DNA of 39,787 bases from Candidatus Woesearchaeota archaeon (GTDB lineage Archaea > Nanobdellota > Nanobdellia > SCGC-AAA011-G17 > GW2011-AR18), in assembly GCA_018302105.1 (NCBI GenBank), contig JAGWAD010000031.1, forward strand, positions 7,803-47,589. Reading direction: 5' to 3'. Numbering within the stretch: position 1 is the stretch's first letter; each line of letters begins with the position of its first letter. Below are positions 1 to 6,312 of the stretch, piece after piece. The translations under genes were made by a program, and so were the position numbers. The notes under the pieces were generated by a model. The model worked only from the letters and a program-made list of their open reading frames with translations, was not told the origin of the DNA and searched no databases.

Positions 1-169
1 GCCGTCATCGCCTAATCCGGTATGGCACTAGAATAATAAAATTATGGTGTACCTGGAAACTACTGGATTGAAAGCTAGACCCGCAAGGGTATCCCGGTTC
101 AAAATGAATCTTTTTAGAAAAAAGCTTCGACAAAAAACTAAAGAGATAATGAAAGTCCGGGTGACGGCG
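1..169 (+). tRNA. tRNA-Ser, probably anticodon TGA, with two intron-like insertions
   Basis: The acceptor arms GCCGTCA (1-7) and TGACGGC (162-168) pair perfectly over 7 bp, followed by discriminator G at 169, as expected for archaeal tRNA-Ser. The D stem is GCC/GGC (10-12, 24-26). A class II variable arm, ACCC-GCAA-GGGT, lies at 79-90. The 3' half of the anticodon arm reads U33 (68), TGA (69-71), AA, then GCTAG (74-78); its partner CTAG is at 28-31, so about 35 bases between them must be intron. The T stem is CCCGG (93-97)/CCGGG (157-161), but its loop is 59 bases instead of 7, implying a second intron of about 52 bases that forms an internal CTTTTTAG/CTAAAGAG helix. Exact splice points of the anticodon-arm intron could not be fixed, so the anticodon is less certain than the amino acid class. 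It is directly followed by integrase remnants. Confidence 0.82.
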
Positions 170-260
170 TAAGAATCAACGGGTAAAATGCCGGATTTTA
201 TATGTCTGCTTTTTGCCCGTATTCTACATCATATAAACAGCTAATTCTAAAAAACAAAAT

Positions 261-773
261 ATGGATAGAAGAGAAATATATGGTAATGGAAAAATAAATG
301 CTAGGGTTAAGGAAGAAAAGTTATTAGAGAATATAGATATAAGCTCTAAAAATAGGGAATTAATTAGGAATTTTATTTCCTACTTAGCTTCTACTGGATC
401 TGGAGAATTAAGAACAACCAAATTATCTTCACAATTGAGAAGAATAGTATTAATAATAAATAAAGATTTAGACAACACAAACAAATTAGATCTACAAAAT
501 TGTATCAATAAAATTAACTCTGAAAAAGAACTTTCAGATGCTACAAAATCAGATTATAGGCGTTGTTTAAAACAGTTTTATAAGTGGTTTAAAGATGAAG
601 ATAAAAGAATTTATTCTAATCTAGAAGAAGAAAGAAATAGTTCAATTAAATTTTATAAATATATAGAAAGAGAAGTTTCTTCTTCATATAAAAGAAAACA
701 AATAGATCCAAATTCTATAATAACAGAAGATTCTCTTCAAACAACGGCTGATGATGTAGAAAATATTTTTTAA
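261..773 (+). pseudogene. Tyrosine recombinase (integrase), N-terminal fragment
   Basis: This 170-residue frame looks like the DNA-grasping core-binding (SAM-like) domain of an archaeal tyrosine recombinase. It has a helical segment starting at LRTTKLSSQLRRI (about 51), a middle SDATKSDYRRCLKQFYKWF stretch (about 92-110) typical of such domains, and a basic stretch ending in ITEDS, the point where a catalytic domain usually begins. No catalytic R...HxxR...Y residues follow, because the frame stops at 771-773. It begins about 90 bases after the tRNA-Ser end, the usual place for an integrase that used the tRNA as its attachment site. What follows 8 bases later is the truncated middle of an unrelated TrmB-like gene, so the catalytic half appears deleted. 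Family assignment is by pattern recognition only. Confidence 0.6.
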
Positions 774-780
774 CAAAAAT

Positions 781-1314
781 ATATCGAAGAGCCAGACCAT
801 GAAAATAACATCGTAAAAATCTATCAACCGAAGATTAAAGAGAATCGACAAATAACAAACCACGGAAAAGAAATACGAAAAAGAAAAATACAAAACAACA
901 ACTGAAGTATATGAAGGAATAAAGGGATTCAAATCATTCTACGACTGGACATTAAAAGAATTAAAAAAAGGAGATATAATAGAAGTAATGGGAGTACCAA
1001 AAATAGCAAACGAAAAGTTTGAAGCATACCTCATAGAATGGAACAAAAAAAGAATAAAACAAGGAATAAACATGAAAATAGTATACAACAACGAATCAAG
1101 AAAATATGGTATAAAAAGAGAAAAAATGAAGTTAACAGAAGTAAGATATATGAAAAAAGAACAAGAAACACCAGTATGGATAGACATATTCAAAGATTAT
1201 GTAATAACAATAAATGTACAAGAAGAACCGATATGCTTCCTAATAAAAAATAAGGAAACAGCAGAAACATATAGAAAATACTTCCAGATAATATGGAAAA
1301 TATCAGAAAAATAG
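781..1314 (+). pseudogene. TrmB-like transcriptional regulator, 5'-truncated and frameshifted
   Basis: The 3' part (open from about 880) encodes the effector-side domain of a TrmB-type regulator: TEVYEGIKGFKSFYDWTL, then FEAYLIEWNKKRIKQG, then a C-terminus FQIIWKISEK. The same order occurs in the intact TrmB regulator at 31581-32303 (KGIKELLMELL, WWVNYHKKRAQKG, FFEMMWKSAKT). The stretch 781-850 in another frame encodes KYIEEPDHENN and QPKIKENRQI, which resembles the helical linker after a TrmB winged helix. The DNA-binding domain is missing and at least one frameshift lies between about 850 and 885. An isolated reading could start at ATG 988 (108 aa), but the homology extends upstream of it. 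It is most likely a dead gene left by the deletion that also cut the integrase. Confidence 0.6.
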
Positions 1315-1321
1315 AATAATC

Positions 1322-1343
1322 TACTTCTTAGCAGCTCGTTGAT
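1322..1343 (+). repeat. Direct repeat, left copy, before hicBA
   Basis: TACTTCTTAGCAGC (1322-1335), two bases, then GTTGAT (1338-1343). The same 14-mer and hexamer recur at 1924-1946 with three bases between them. The two copies bracket the toxin-antitoxin pair. Confidence 0.65.
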
Positions 1344-1466
1344 CTTAACTTGAGCCCATTAATCTAATTATGAAGAATATTATCCAAAAATTATATATAA
1401 GTTTAGTTAGTAATTTTTGAAATTTTTATAGTTAAGTATTTAAACTTCTTTGTCCATAATAGTTTT

Positions 1467-1685
1467 ATGAAGACTAAGAGAACTTTTAATGTTTTAATAG
1501 AAAAAGATGAAGACGGATGGTTAGTATCAAGTGTTATTGAACTTCCAGGATGTCATACACAAGGTAAAACATTAGACCAGTTAATGGATAGAACAAGAGA
1601 AGCAATTCTATTATATTTAGAATGTACAGAAAAAGAAACTGAAGAAGAATATGTTGGAGTTCAGCAATTAAAAATAGAGGTTTAA
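1467..1685 (+). CDS. hicB: HicB-family antitoxin
   Basis: The 72-residue protein has the HicB pseudo-RNase H fold signature: an N-terminal beta strand (FNVLIEKDEDGWLVSSV), the IELPGCHTQGKTLDQLMDRTREAI segment in which the family's conserved P-G-C-x-T/S-x-G-x-T/S occurs, and a C-terminal tail. There is no appended DNA-binding domain, so it is the short form. HicB binds and blocks HicA. A TATA-like GTATTTAAAC (about 1436-1446) sits about 26 bases before the ATG, so the message is probably leaderless. The stop is five bases before the next ATG; antitoxin-first order is one of the two usual arrangements. The pair sits between two direct repeats beside a tRNA and an integrase scar, suggesting arrival on a mobile element. 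Confidence 0.88.
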   Translation: MKTKRTFNVLIEKDEDGWLVSSVIELPGCHTQGKTLDQLMDRTREAILLYLECTEKETEEEYVGVQQLKIEV

Positions 1686-1690
1686 ATTCT

Positions 1691-1918
1691 ATGAACAAAA
1701 TTCCCAGGCTAACTGCCAAAGAAATTATTAAAGCAGTAAATAAATTAGGATTTAAATTTGAAAGACAAAGAGGAAGTCATATGTTCTTTAGACATGAAGA
1801 TGAAAGAACAACAACTATACCAAACCATCCAGGAGAAGAAATAGGCTCTGGTCTACTAAATAAAATAATAAAAGAAGAACTAAAAATAACAAGAGAAGAA
1901 TTCATAAAATATTTATAA
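1691..1918 (+). CDS. hicA: HicA-family mRNA interferase toxin
   Basis: The 75-residue protein shows the HicA dsRNA-binding-like fold: TAKEIIKAVNKLGFKFERQRGSHMFFRHED, then TTTIPNHPGEEIGSGLLNKIIKE, then a last helix. His30 in RGSHMFF is the catalytic position in this family, which cleaves mRNA and tmRNA independently of the ribosome; in archaea only mRNA is relevant. Length and motif order match the family, so the toxin looks intact. It is cotranscribed with the upstream hicB (five-base gap). No additional regulator was seen. The gene ends just before the right copy of the flanking direct repeat. Confidence 0.9.
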   Translation: MNKIPRLTAKEIIKAVNKLGFKFERQRGSHMFFRHEDERTTTIPNHPGEEIGSGLLNKIIKEELKITREEFIKYL

Positions 1919-1923
1919 TCTGT

Positions 1924-1946
1924 TACTTCTTAGCAGCATAGTTGAT
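1924..1946 (+). repeat. Direct repeat, right copy, after hicBA
   Basis: TACTTCTTAGCAGC (1924-1937), three bases, then GTTGAT (1941-1946), matching 1322-1343. It starts six bases after the hicA stop. A duplicated site on each side of the cassette is compatible with cassette insertion or with duplicated 3' ends; the sequence alone does not decide. Confidence 0.65.
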
Positions 1947-2057
1947 TTAATATATTACTTGATACAATTAAGAAGTATAAAAAAATCTTGTCATATAAAG
2001 GGACATCAGCAACATGCTAGACATTGGGTGATAAATTTTTATATTTCTAAAATTTAG

Positions 2058-3179
2058 TTAAAGAAAATCAATTTCAATTTCAAATAAGTCACAGGTAGCA
2101 AGCTCTTCAACAACTGCAGGATATAAATTAATAGATTTTAAATATTTTTTATTTTTTTCTACAAATTTTTTAGATGCAAATAATCTAAATTTTTTCTTAT
2201 CAATACCTATGTCTATAATTCCAAATTTTTCTGTTAATTTATTTTTTAAATTTTCTAAATCGTTAACTATTTTTGTTTCTTCAATCTGTTTTACATGTTC
2301 TAAATAATTGAATGAGGGCTTGTCTATGTAAATGGCTCCTCTAATCAATGACCCATTTTTTGTAACAATATCATAATTTTTCTTAATATTTTCTGCTCTT
2401 AGTTTAATTCTGTTTCCTAATTGTTGATTATTTTTTAGTCTTGAAGTGCAGAAATGTATATTTATATTTTTATCTTTATAATGGTTTAAAATCTCAAGTG
2501 CTAATTCTTCAGATCCTTTAATACCATAAGATAATTCATTTTTAGATTTATATCCTTTATCAAAAACTAAATTCCTTTTAGAATCTGCAGCTTCAAGTTC
2601 ATTAAGATTAAAGAAATCCACTTTATCTTTAAAAAATTCTATAATTTCATAAGTTTCTTTTTTTAAATCTGGAATGCATGGAATTTCTATTCCGATTTTC
2701 CAATTAAATTTCTTTGCAATATAAATATTATTCCATTTATTTTTGTTATAAAAATCAGCATGGAACCTTATCTCGTCCAAACCCGCATCAAACAATTCTT
2801 TTAAATTATTCTCATTTACTAAATCAAAAGATGTATAGAGATGAATATGAAATTCTTTTCCAAACTTAATTTTTAAAGATTTAATATACTCTAAGCATCT
2901 ATTTAATCTTGTTAATGGGTCTCCACCTGTTATTCCTGCACCACTTGCATTGCATAAAATTGCCTCATTAATAGCATCACTTACAGAAATTATTTTTTCT
3001 TCATTTGCATAGATTACATCATTTTGGAATTTTTCATCTGCAACAGGGCAATACCAACATTTTCTTGGACAGGCTCCAGTAATAAATAATACTAATTTCT
3101 TTCCTAAAACACAGTGCTTGCAGCCTTCAGATAGTTCTCCAATTTTAAATGAGCTGAATTCAGTAATTGTTACTTCCAT
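2058..3179 (-). CDS. Radical SAM protein, COG2108-like (PFL-activase-related)
   Basis: The 373-residue protein carries the radical SAM CxxxCxxC cluster motif (Cys37, Cys41, Cys44 in ACPRKCWYCP), preceded by a conserved Cys20-x2-Cys23 pair and followed by a glycine-rich GAGITGGDP segment that contacts SAM. This arrangement matches the archaeal family related to pyruvate formate-lyase activating enzymes (COG2108), which is broadly present in archaea and has no established substrate. The C-terminal third (ENLKNKLTEKFGIIDIGI onward) is an extra domain. The gene lies 30 bases downstream of nth on the same strand, and an AT-rich TATA-like stretch lies at the nth 3' end, so it may have its own promoter as well as readthrough. 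Substrate and pathway are unknown. Confidence 0.82.
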   Translation of the reverse strand: MEVTITEFSSFKIGELSEGCKHCVLGKKLVLFITGACPRKCWYCPVADEKFQNDVIYANEEKIISVSDAINEAILCNASGAGITGGDPLTRLNRCLEYIKSLKIKFGKEFHIHLYTSFDLVNENNLKELFDAGLDEIRFHADFYNKNKWNNIYIAKKFNWKIGIEIPCIPDLKKETYEIIEFFKDKVDFFNLNELEAADSKRNLVFDKGYKSKNELSYGIKGSEELALEILNHYKDKNINIHFCTSRLKNNQQLGNRIKLRAENIKKNYDIVTKNGSLIRGAIYIDKPSFNYLEHVKQIEETKIVNDLENLKNKLTEKFGIIDIGIDKKKFRLFASKKFVEKNKKYLKSINLYPAVVEELATCDLFEIEIDFL

Positions 3180-3209
3180 ATTTTTTAATTATAGTTATGA
3201 AATATAAAT

Positions 3210-3863
3210 CTATCTTGAGTATTTTACATTAACTTTCTTGCAATATTTATTTATTTTACATTTGCTGCAATAAGGGGAAACAGGAACACAAATATTTTGT
3301 CCATAATTAACCAATAAATCATTTAAATCATGCCAGTATTTTTTAGGTATTATTTTTGTTAATGCTATTTCTGTTTCATTTGGTGTTTTTGTTTTTACCC
3401 ATCCAATTCTATTAGAAATTTCATGTACATGGCTGTCAACAGGAATATGGTCATTCTTACCAAAGGCATAACACATTACTATTCCCATGGTTTTTCTACC
3501 AACGCCTTTTAATTTTAATAAATCCTGTTCATTATCCGGAACTTTTCCATTATGTATTTCAATTAAATCTTTGCATATTACTTTTAATCTTTTAGCTTTT
3601 GTTTTATAAAATCCAACTGGATAAATTAATTTTTCAATACTTTGAATATCTAAATTTAATAATTTTTCTGGAGAATCTGCTTTTTCAAATAGCCTTTTAG
3701 ATGCTAATGTTGTAACTGCATCTTTTGTTCTTAAACTTAGCAGACAGGATATTAATACTTTGAATGGACTTTGAGTTAAATCTGCTATTTCTGTAACTAT
3801 TGGATTTTTATATTTTTTACATTCTTCTTTTAATAGTTTTATTGTTATATCTAAATTTTCCAT
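3210..3863 (-). CDS. nth: Endonuclease III (DNA glycosylase/AP lyase)
   Basis: The 217-residue protein is a full-length HhH-GPD glycosylase. The helix-hairpin-helix is LKGVGRKT (118-125) with catalytic Lys124; the catalytic Asp is Asp143 in PVDSHV. The C-terminal [4Fe-4S] loop C-x6-C-x2-C-x5-C is complete (Cys192, 199, 202, 208). It removes oxidised pyrimidines and cuts the resulting abasic site in base excision repair. The radical SAM gene follows on the same strand and an unknown gene diverges upstream (50-base gap). An endonuclease IV-like gene lies 1 kb away, so two base-excision functions are close together, though on separate transcripts. Confidence 0.95.
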   Translation of the reverse strand: MENLDITIKLLKEECKKYKNPIVTEIADLTQSPFKVLISCLLSLRTKDAVTTLASKRLFEKADSPEKLLNLDIQSIEKLIYPVGFYKTKAKRLKVICKDLIEIHNGKVPDNEQDLLKLKGVGRKTMGIVMCYAFGKNDHIPVDSHVHEISNRIGWVKTKTPNETEIALTKIIPKKYWHDLNDLLVNYGQNICVPVSPYCSKCKINKYCKKVNVKYSR

Positions 3864-3913
3864 GAAATTATAAATTTAATAAGGCTTAATAATTTTATGT
3901 TCATTTTATTCTT

Positions 3914-4219
3914 ATGTCTTTAGAAGTTAATGTTTGTACTTTGCATCCAAAATTAAATGGAAATGGTTTTTGGTATTGTATTATTTCATCTGACTGGAAT
4001 AGAGATATTGGTATTTTTAAAAATGTGATAAGTATGGCTAATTATATTGCAAATGATAAAAATATTAAATTTGTAAGTTTAATTCCTCCAATAGAAGGTT
4101 TATGTGAGGATGACTTAATTTCAGATTCAAATGATTATTCTAGATTAAATGATAATCAAATAAATATTTTTTTAAAATATCTTGATGCATTATTAATGAA
4201 AAATAATTTAGATTCATGA
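3914..4219 (+). CDS. Hypothetical protein, 101 aa
   Basis: I do not recognise this protein. It is 101 residues, soluble in appearance, with a mixed N-terminal half (VCTLHPKLNGNGFWYCIISSDW) and an acidic, asparagine-rich C-terminal half that should be helical (DNQINIFLKYLDALLMKNN). It diverges from nth with 50 bases between the two starts, a gap too small for two well-separated promoters. A weak AT-rich element about 25 bases before the ATG would suit a leaderless transcript. Codon choice looks like that of its neighbours. No cysteine motif or membrane segment was seen. Confidence 0.6.
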   Translation: MSLEVNVCTLHPKLNGNGFWYCIISSDWNRDIGIFKNVISMANYIANDKNIKFVSLIPPIEGLCEDDLISDSNDYSRLNDNQINIFLKYLDALLMKNNLDS

Positions 4220-4332
4220 TTAATTGAGTTTTATAAAAACTGATTTAGATTCTTTACAAAATTAAATTAAGAATAATAAAAGTATTCTAAAATAGAATGT
4301 TTTATATAATGAAAATTGTTCTAAATTTTGTC

Positions 4333-4487
4333 GGGGCTGTAGTTTAACCTGGCTAGAATATTAATAAATATATGGCCGAAATTGACGGCTCCAGTTTGGA
4401 GCGATGAGCTGAAAAAGCTATGATTAAAAAATGGTATATCGCTGATGAAGATACCGTTAGATCAGGGTTCAAATCCCTGCAGCCCCA
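4333..4487 (+). tRNA. tRNA-Trp (CCA) with D-loop and anticodon-loop introns
   Basis: The acceptor stem GGGGCTG (4333-4339)/CAGCCCC (4480-4486) pairs perfectly and is followed by A73. The T arm is normal (CAGGG-TTCAAAT-CCCTG). The anticodon arm is GACGG (4384-4388)/CCGTT (4454-4458) with CT-CCA-G (CCA at 4391-4393), giving Trp and an intron of about 58 bases at the canonical position after base 37 (about 4395-4452). Archaeal tRNA-Trp commonly has a long intron here. The D stem GTTT (4342-4345)/AAAT (4379-4382) encloses 33 bases instead of about 10; removing about 23 bases (near 4354-4376, bordered by GGC repeats) restores a normal D loop. That insert contains an AATATT/AATATA hairpin. Confidence 0.85.
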
Positions 4488-4490
4488 TTC

Positions 4491-4853
4491 TTAAATTTTA
4501 TAATTGCTTTTTGCTTTTGCAATCAATGCTTCTAATAAATTGGGATCAGAAATTTTGTTGCCTTTTGGATTAAGTAATACGCGCAATCCAAAATAAGTTT
4601 TACTTTTAATATGATTATTAGCAAGACAATATAAATCACGCAATAAATAATTTGTTTCTTTAAATATTTTTTCAGATAAACCTGAATATTTAGGCTGAAA
4701 AGTTTTTTGATAAAAATCAATAATTAACTGCCCACTTTCTATAAGTCTATTGTGATCTTCTTAAACACTAGCTGGAATTGTTTCTTTAGTTAAATTATTG
4801 TAATCCTTATTTAGTTTTTCTAAATTTTCTATTAAGTCATTCAATTGCTCCAT
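4491..4853 (-). pseudogene. Unknown small gene with one in-frame stop
   Basis: On the minus strand one frame runs from ATG 4853 (or ATG 4865) to TAA 4493-4491. It is broken only by a TAA at 4763-4761, about codon 31 from ATG 4853. A TATA-like ATTTAAAT centred near 4878 lies about 25 bases before ATG 4853, which supports that start as a leaderless message. Before the stop the product reads MEQLNDLIENLEKLNKDYNN; after it, EDHNRLIESGQLIIDFYQ, then FKETNYLLRDLYCLA and PNLLEALIAKAKSN. The composition is protein-like on both sides. I do not recognise the family. The frame ends 4 bases from the tRNA-Trp 3' end. The stop may be real decay, a sequence error, or the end of a short protein followed by remnants. 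Confidence 0.5.
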
Positions 4854-4878
4854 ATATTGATACATACTGAAAAATTAT

Positions 4879-5712
4879 TTAAATCTTGCCTTCATAATTC
4901 TTCTTTAACAATAAAGCATCTTCTTCTAAATTTGGAGATTCGCAAGTAACTATGCCTTTAATTTTGAATTCCTTCCATATTTTAATTAAATCTTTGTAAT
5001 TAAGATTACATTCATTAAGATTGACATGTTTTTTTTCTCCACTTTTATTAAATTCTATTCCTTCAGTATGAATATGCATATTATCTAAACATTTTCTTCC
5101 AAGTTTTTTTTCTAATTCTTCTAAAATATTTTTAAAATCTTCATAAGTATTTACTTTTCCCAATGATCTTGAATAATGATGTGCAAAATCAATGCATGGA
5201 AGAACATTTTCACATGCAAGACTTAATTCAATTAATTCATTTAATTCTCCCCATTGAGTAATCCTACCACCGGTTTCAGGCCTTAACCATAAATTTATTC
5301 CTTCGTCTTCTAATTTTTTAACAATTTCTTTTACTGCACCAATAACTCGCTCACTTACATGCGACTTTTCGTCTTTCCCATAATAAGCCATATGATAACA
5401 GATACTCCATGAACCTGCTAAATTTGCGATACGACAGGCATCTAAAATATGTTTTTTGCTTGCTTCAAATTTAGCTAAATCCAAAGAATTTAAGTTAACA
5501 TAATACTGGCCATGTGTTGTTAATACTATGCCGTTTTCTTTAGCAGTTTTATTTGCTTCTAAAGCAGTTTTTGGATTTAAATTTACAGAATGTACAAATT
5601 CTAATTCCATTGAATCTAAATTTAATTTTCTTACTTGTTTTATTCCTTTTATAGTATTTCTAGGTTTAGTACTCCATGGAATTCCAGCAGTACCAAATAA
5701 TAGTTTATTCAT
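4879..5712 (-). CDS. Endonuclease IV-like TIM-barrel protein (AP endonuclease family 2)
   Basis: The 277-residue protein starts at ATG 5712 (MNKLLFGTAGIPWSTK). A TATA-like TTTATATAAAG near 5735-5745 places the start site at this codon, so an in-frame ATG further upstream (5745) is unlikely. The fold is the xylose isomerase-like barrel, and the metal ligands of endonuclease IV are recognisable in order: TTHGQYY, CYHMAYYG, RPETGG, CIDFAHHYSR, MHIHTEG and CESPN. Endonuclease IV cleaves abasic sites through a trinuclear zinc centre. Because the ligand set is present, an AP-endonuclease role is likely, but sugar-isomerase relatives share the fold. The promoter region is shared with the divergent broken gene at 5791. 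Confidence 0.82.
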   Translation of the reverse strand: MNKLLFGTAGIPWSTKPRNTIKGIKQVRKLNLDSMELEFVHSVNLNPKTALEANKTAKENGIVLTTHGQYYVNLNSLDLAKFEASKKHILDACRIANLAGSWSICYHMAYYGKDEKSHVSERVIGAVKEIVKKLEDEGINLWLRPETGGRITQWGELNELIELSLACENVLPCIDFAHHYSRSLGKVNTYEDFKNILEELEKKLGRKCLDNMHIHTEGIEFNKSGEKKHVNLNECNLNYKDLIKIWKEFKIKGIVTCESPNLEEDALLLKKNYEGKI

Positions 5713-5790
5713 TAAAATATTAATTATTTTCTTTATATAAAACACTATGCTTAACAGAAGCTTTTTATATCTTTTCTAATTTTTAATATA

Positions 5791-6171
5791 ATGATAAAAA
5801 GTGAAGAATTGAATATTGCAAGAACAATTTTGCTTGACAATTGGTGATACAAATTAAAACCAGAATTAATAATTATAGAACAATTTGATTATTTTATAAA
5901 AAAAGATATTCCTATTATTCAATCAGCTGTCCTTGCTTCTTGTGTAAATTTTAATTATGCTGAAAATCTTATATCAGATGTTGAAAGAAGAAGAGAAGAA
6001 TTATTACAATTATATGAAAAAATAAGAGCAACAAGTTTGGATAGTCCGCTTGAAGCAGTTTATACAACTAAAAATTGGATTGACAACAAAGAAACTGTAT
6101 TAAGTTTTTATGCTTTTCTTGAAATGTCTGCAAGAGCATGTAGAGATTTAGAAGAAAAATTAGATAATTAA
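5791..6171 (+). pseudogene. Unknown small gene with in-frame TGA
   Basis: A frame from ATG 5791 to TAA 6169-6171 (127 codons) is open except for a TGA at 5845-5847, codon 19. A BRE/TATA element, AAGCTTTTTATATC (about 5758-5770), lies about 25 bases before the ATG and supports the start, so the promoter and the reading frame agree and the stop is the only defect. The part after the stop is strongly helical and charged (NLISDVERRREELLQLYEKI, then FYAFLEMSARACRDLEEKL). The family is not recognised. No internal start with a promoter was seen after the stop. Read-through as selenocysteine is possible in principle but no insertion element is visible. Confidence 0.5.
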
Positions 6172-6312
6172 TAACTATATATTTCTTATATTAAGCATTT
6201 TTAAAGTAGAATATAATATTATGTAAGTCCTGTAGAGTTTTTATTTTATATAACAACTGTAGAGTGGTTAAATTAGAAAAATTTATAAATAAGTTCGTAT
6301 AACCAATTGAAA

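Noticed and set aside
1981-2048. Frame encoding GHQQHARHWVINFY, reminiscent of an integrase HxxRH box
   Set aside because: Only about 25 codons, spacing does not fit H-x-x-R, and no further catalytic residues are nearby. It may be a remnant but cannot be supported.
4532-4720. Open frame of 62 codons on the minus strand in another phase
   Set aside because: It is a hydrophobic out-of-frame reading of the broken gene at 4491-4853, which has the better frame and promoter.
5845-5847. In-frame TGA as selenocysteine
   Set aside because: No SECIS-like stem-loop was seen near the gene, and no selenoprotein family was recognised.
6230-6267. Twin CTGTAGAGT repeats before the PKD gene
   Set aside because: Nine-base repeats 27 bases apart in AT-rich DNA may be chance; no palindrome or regulator links to them.
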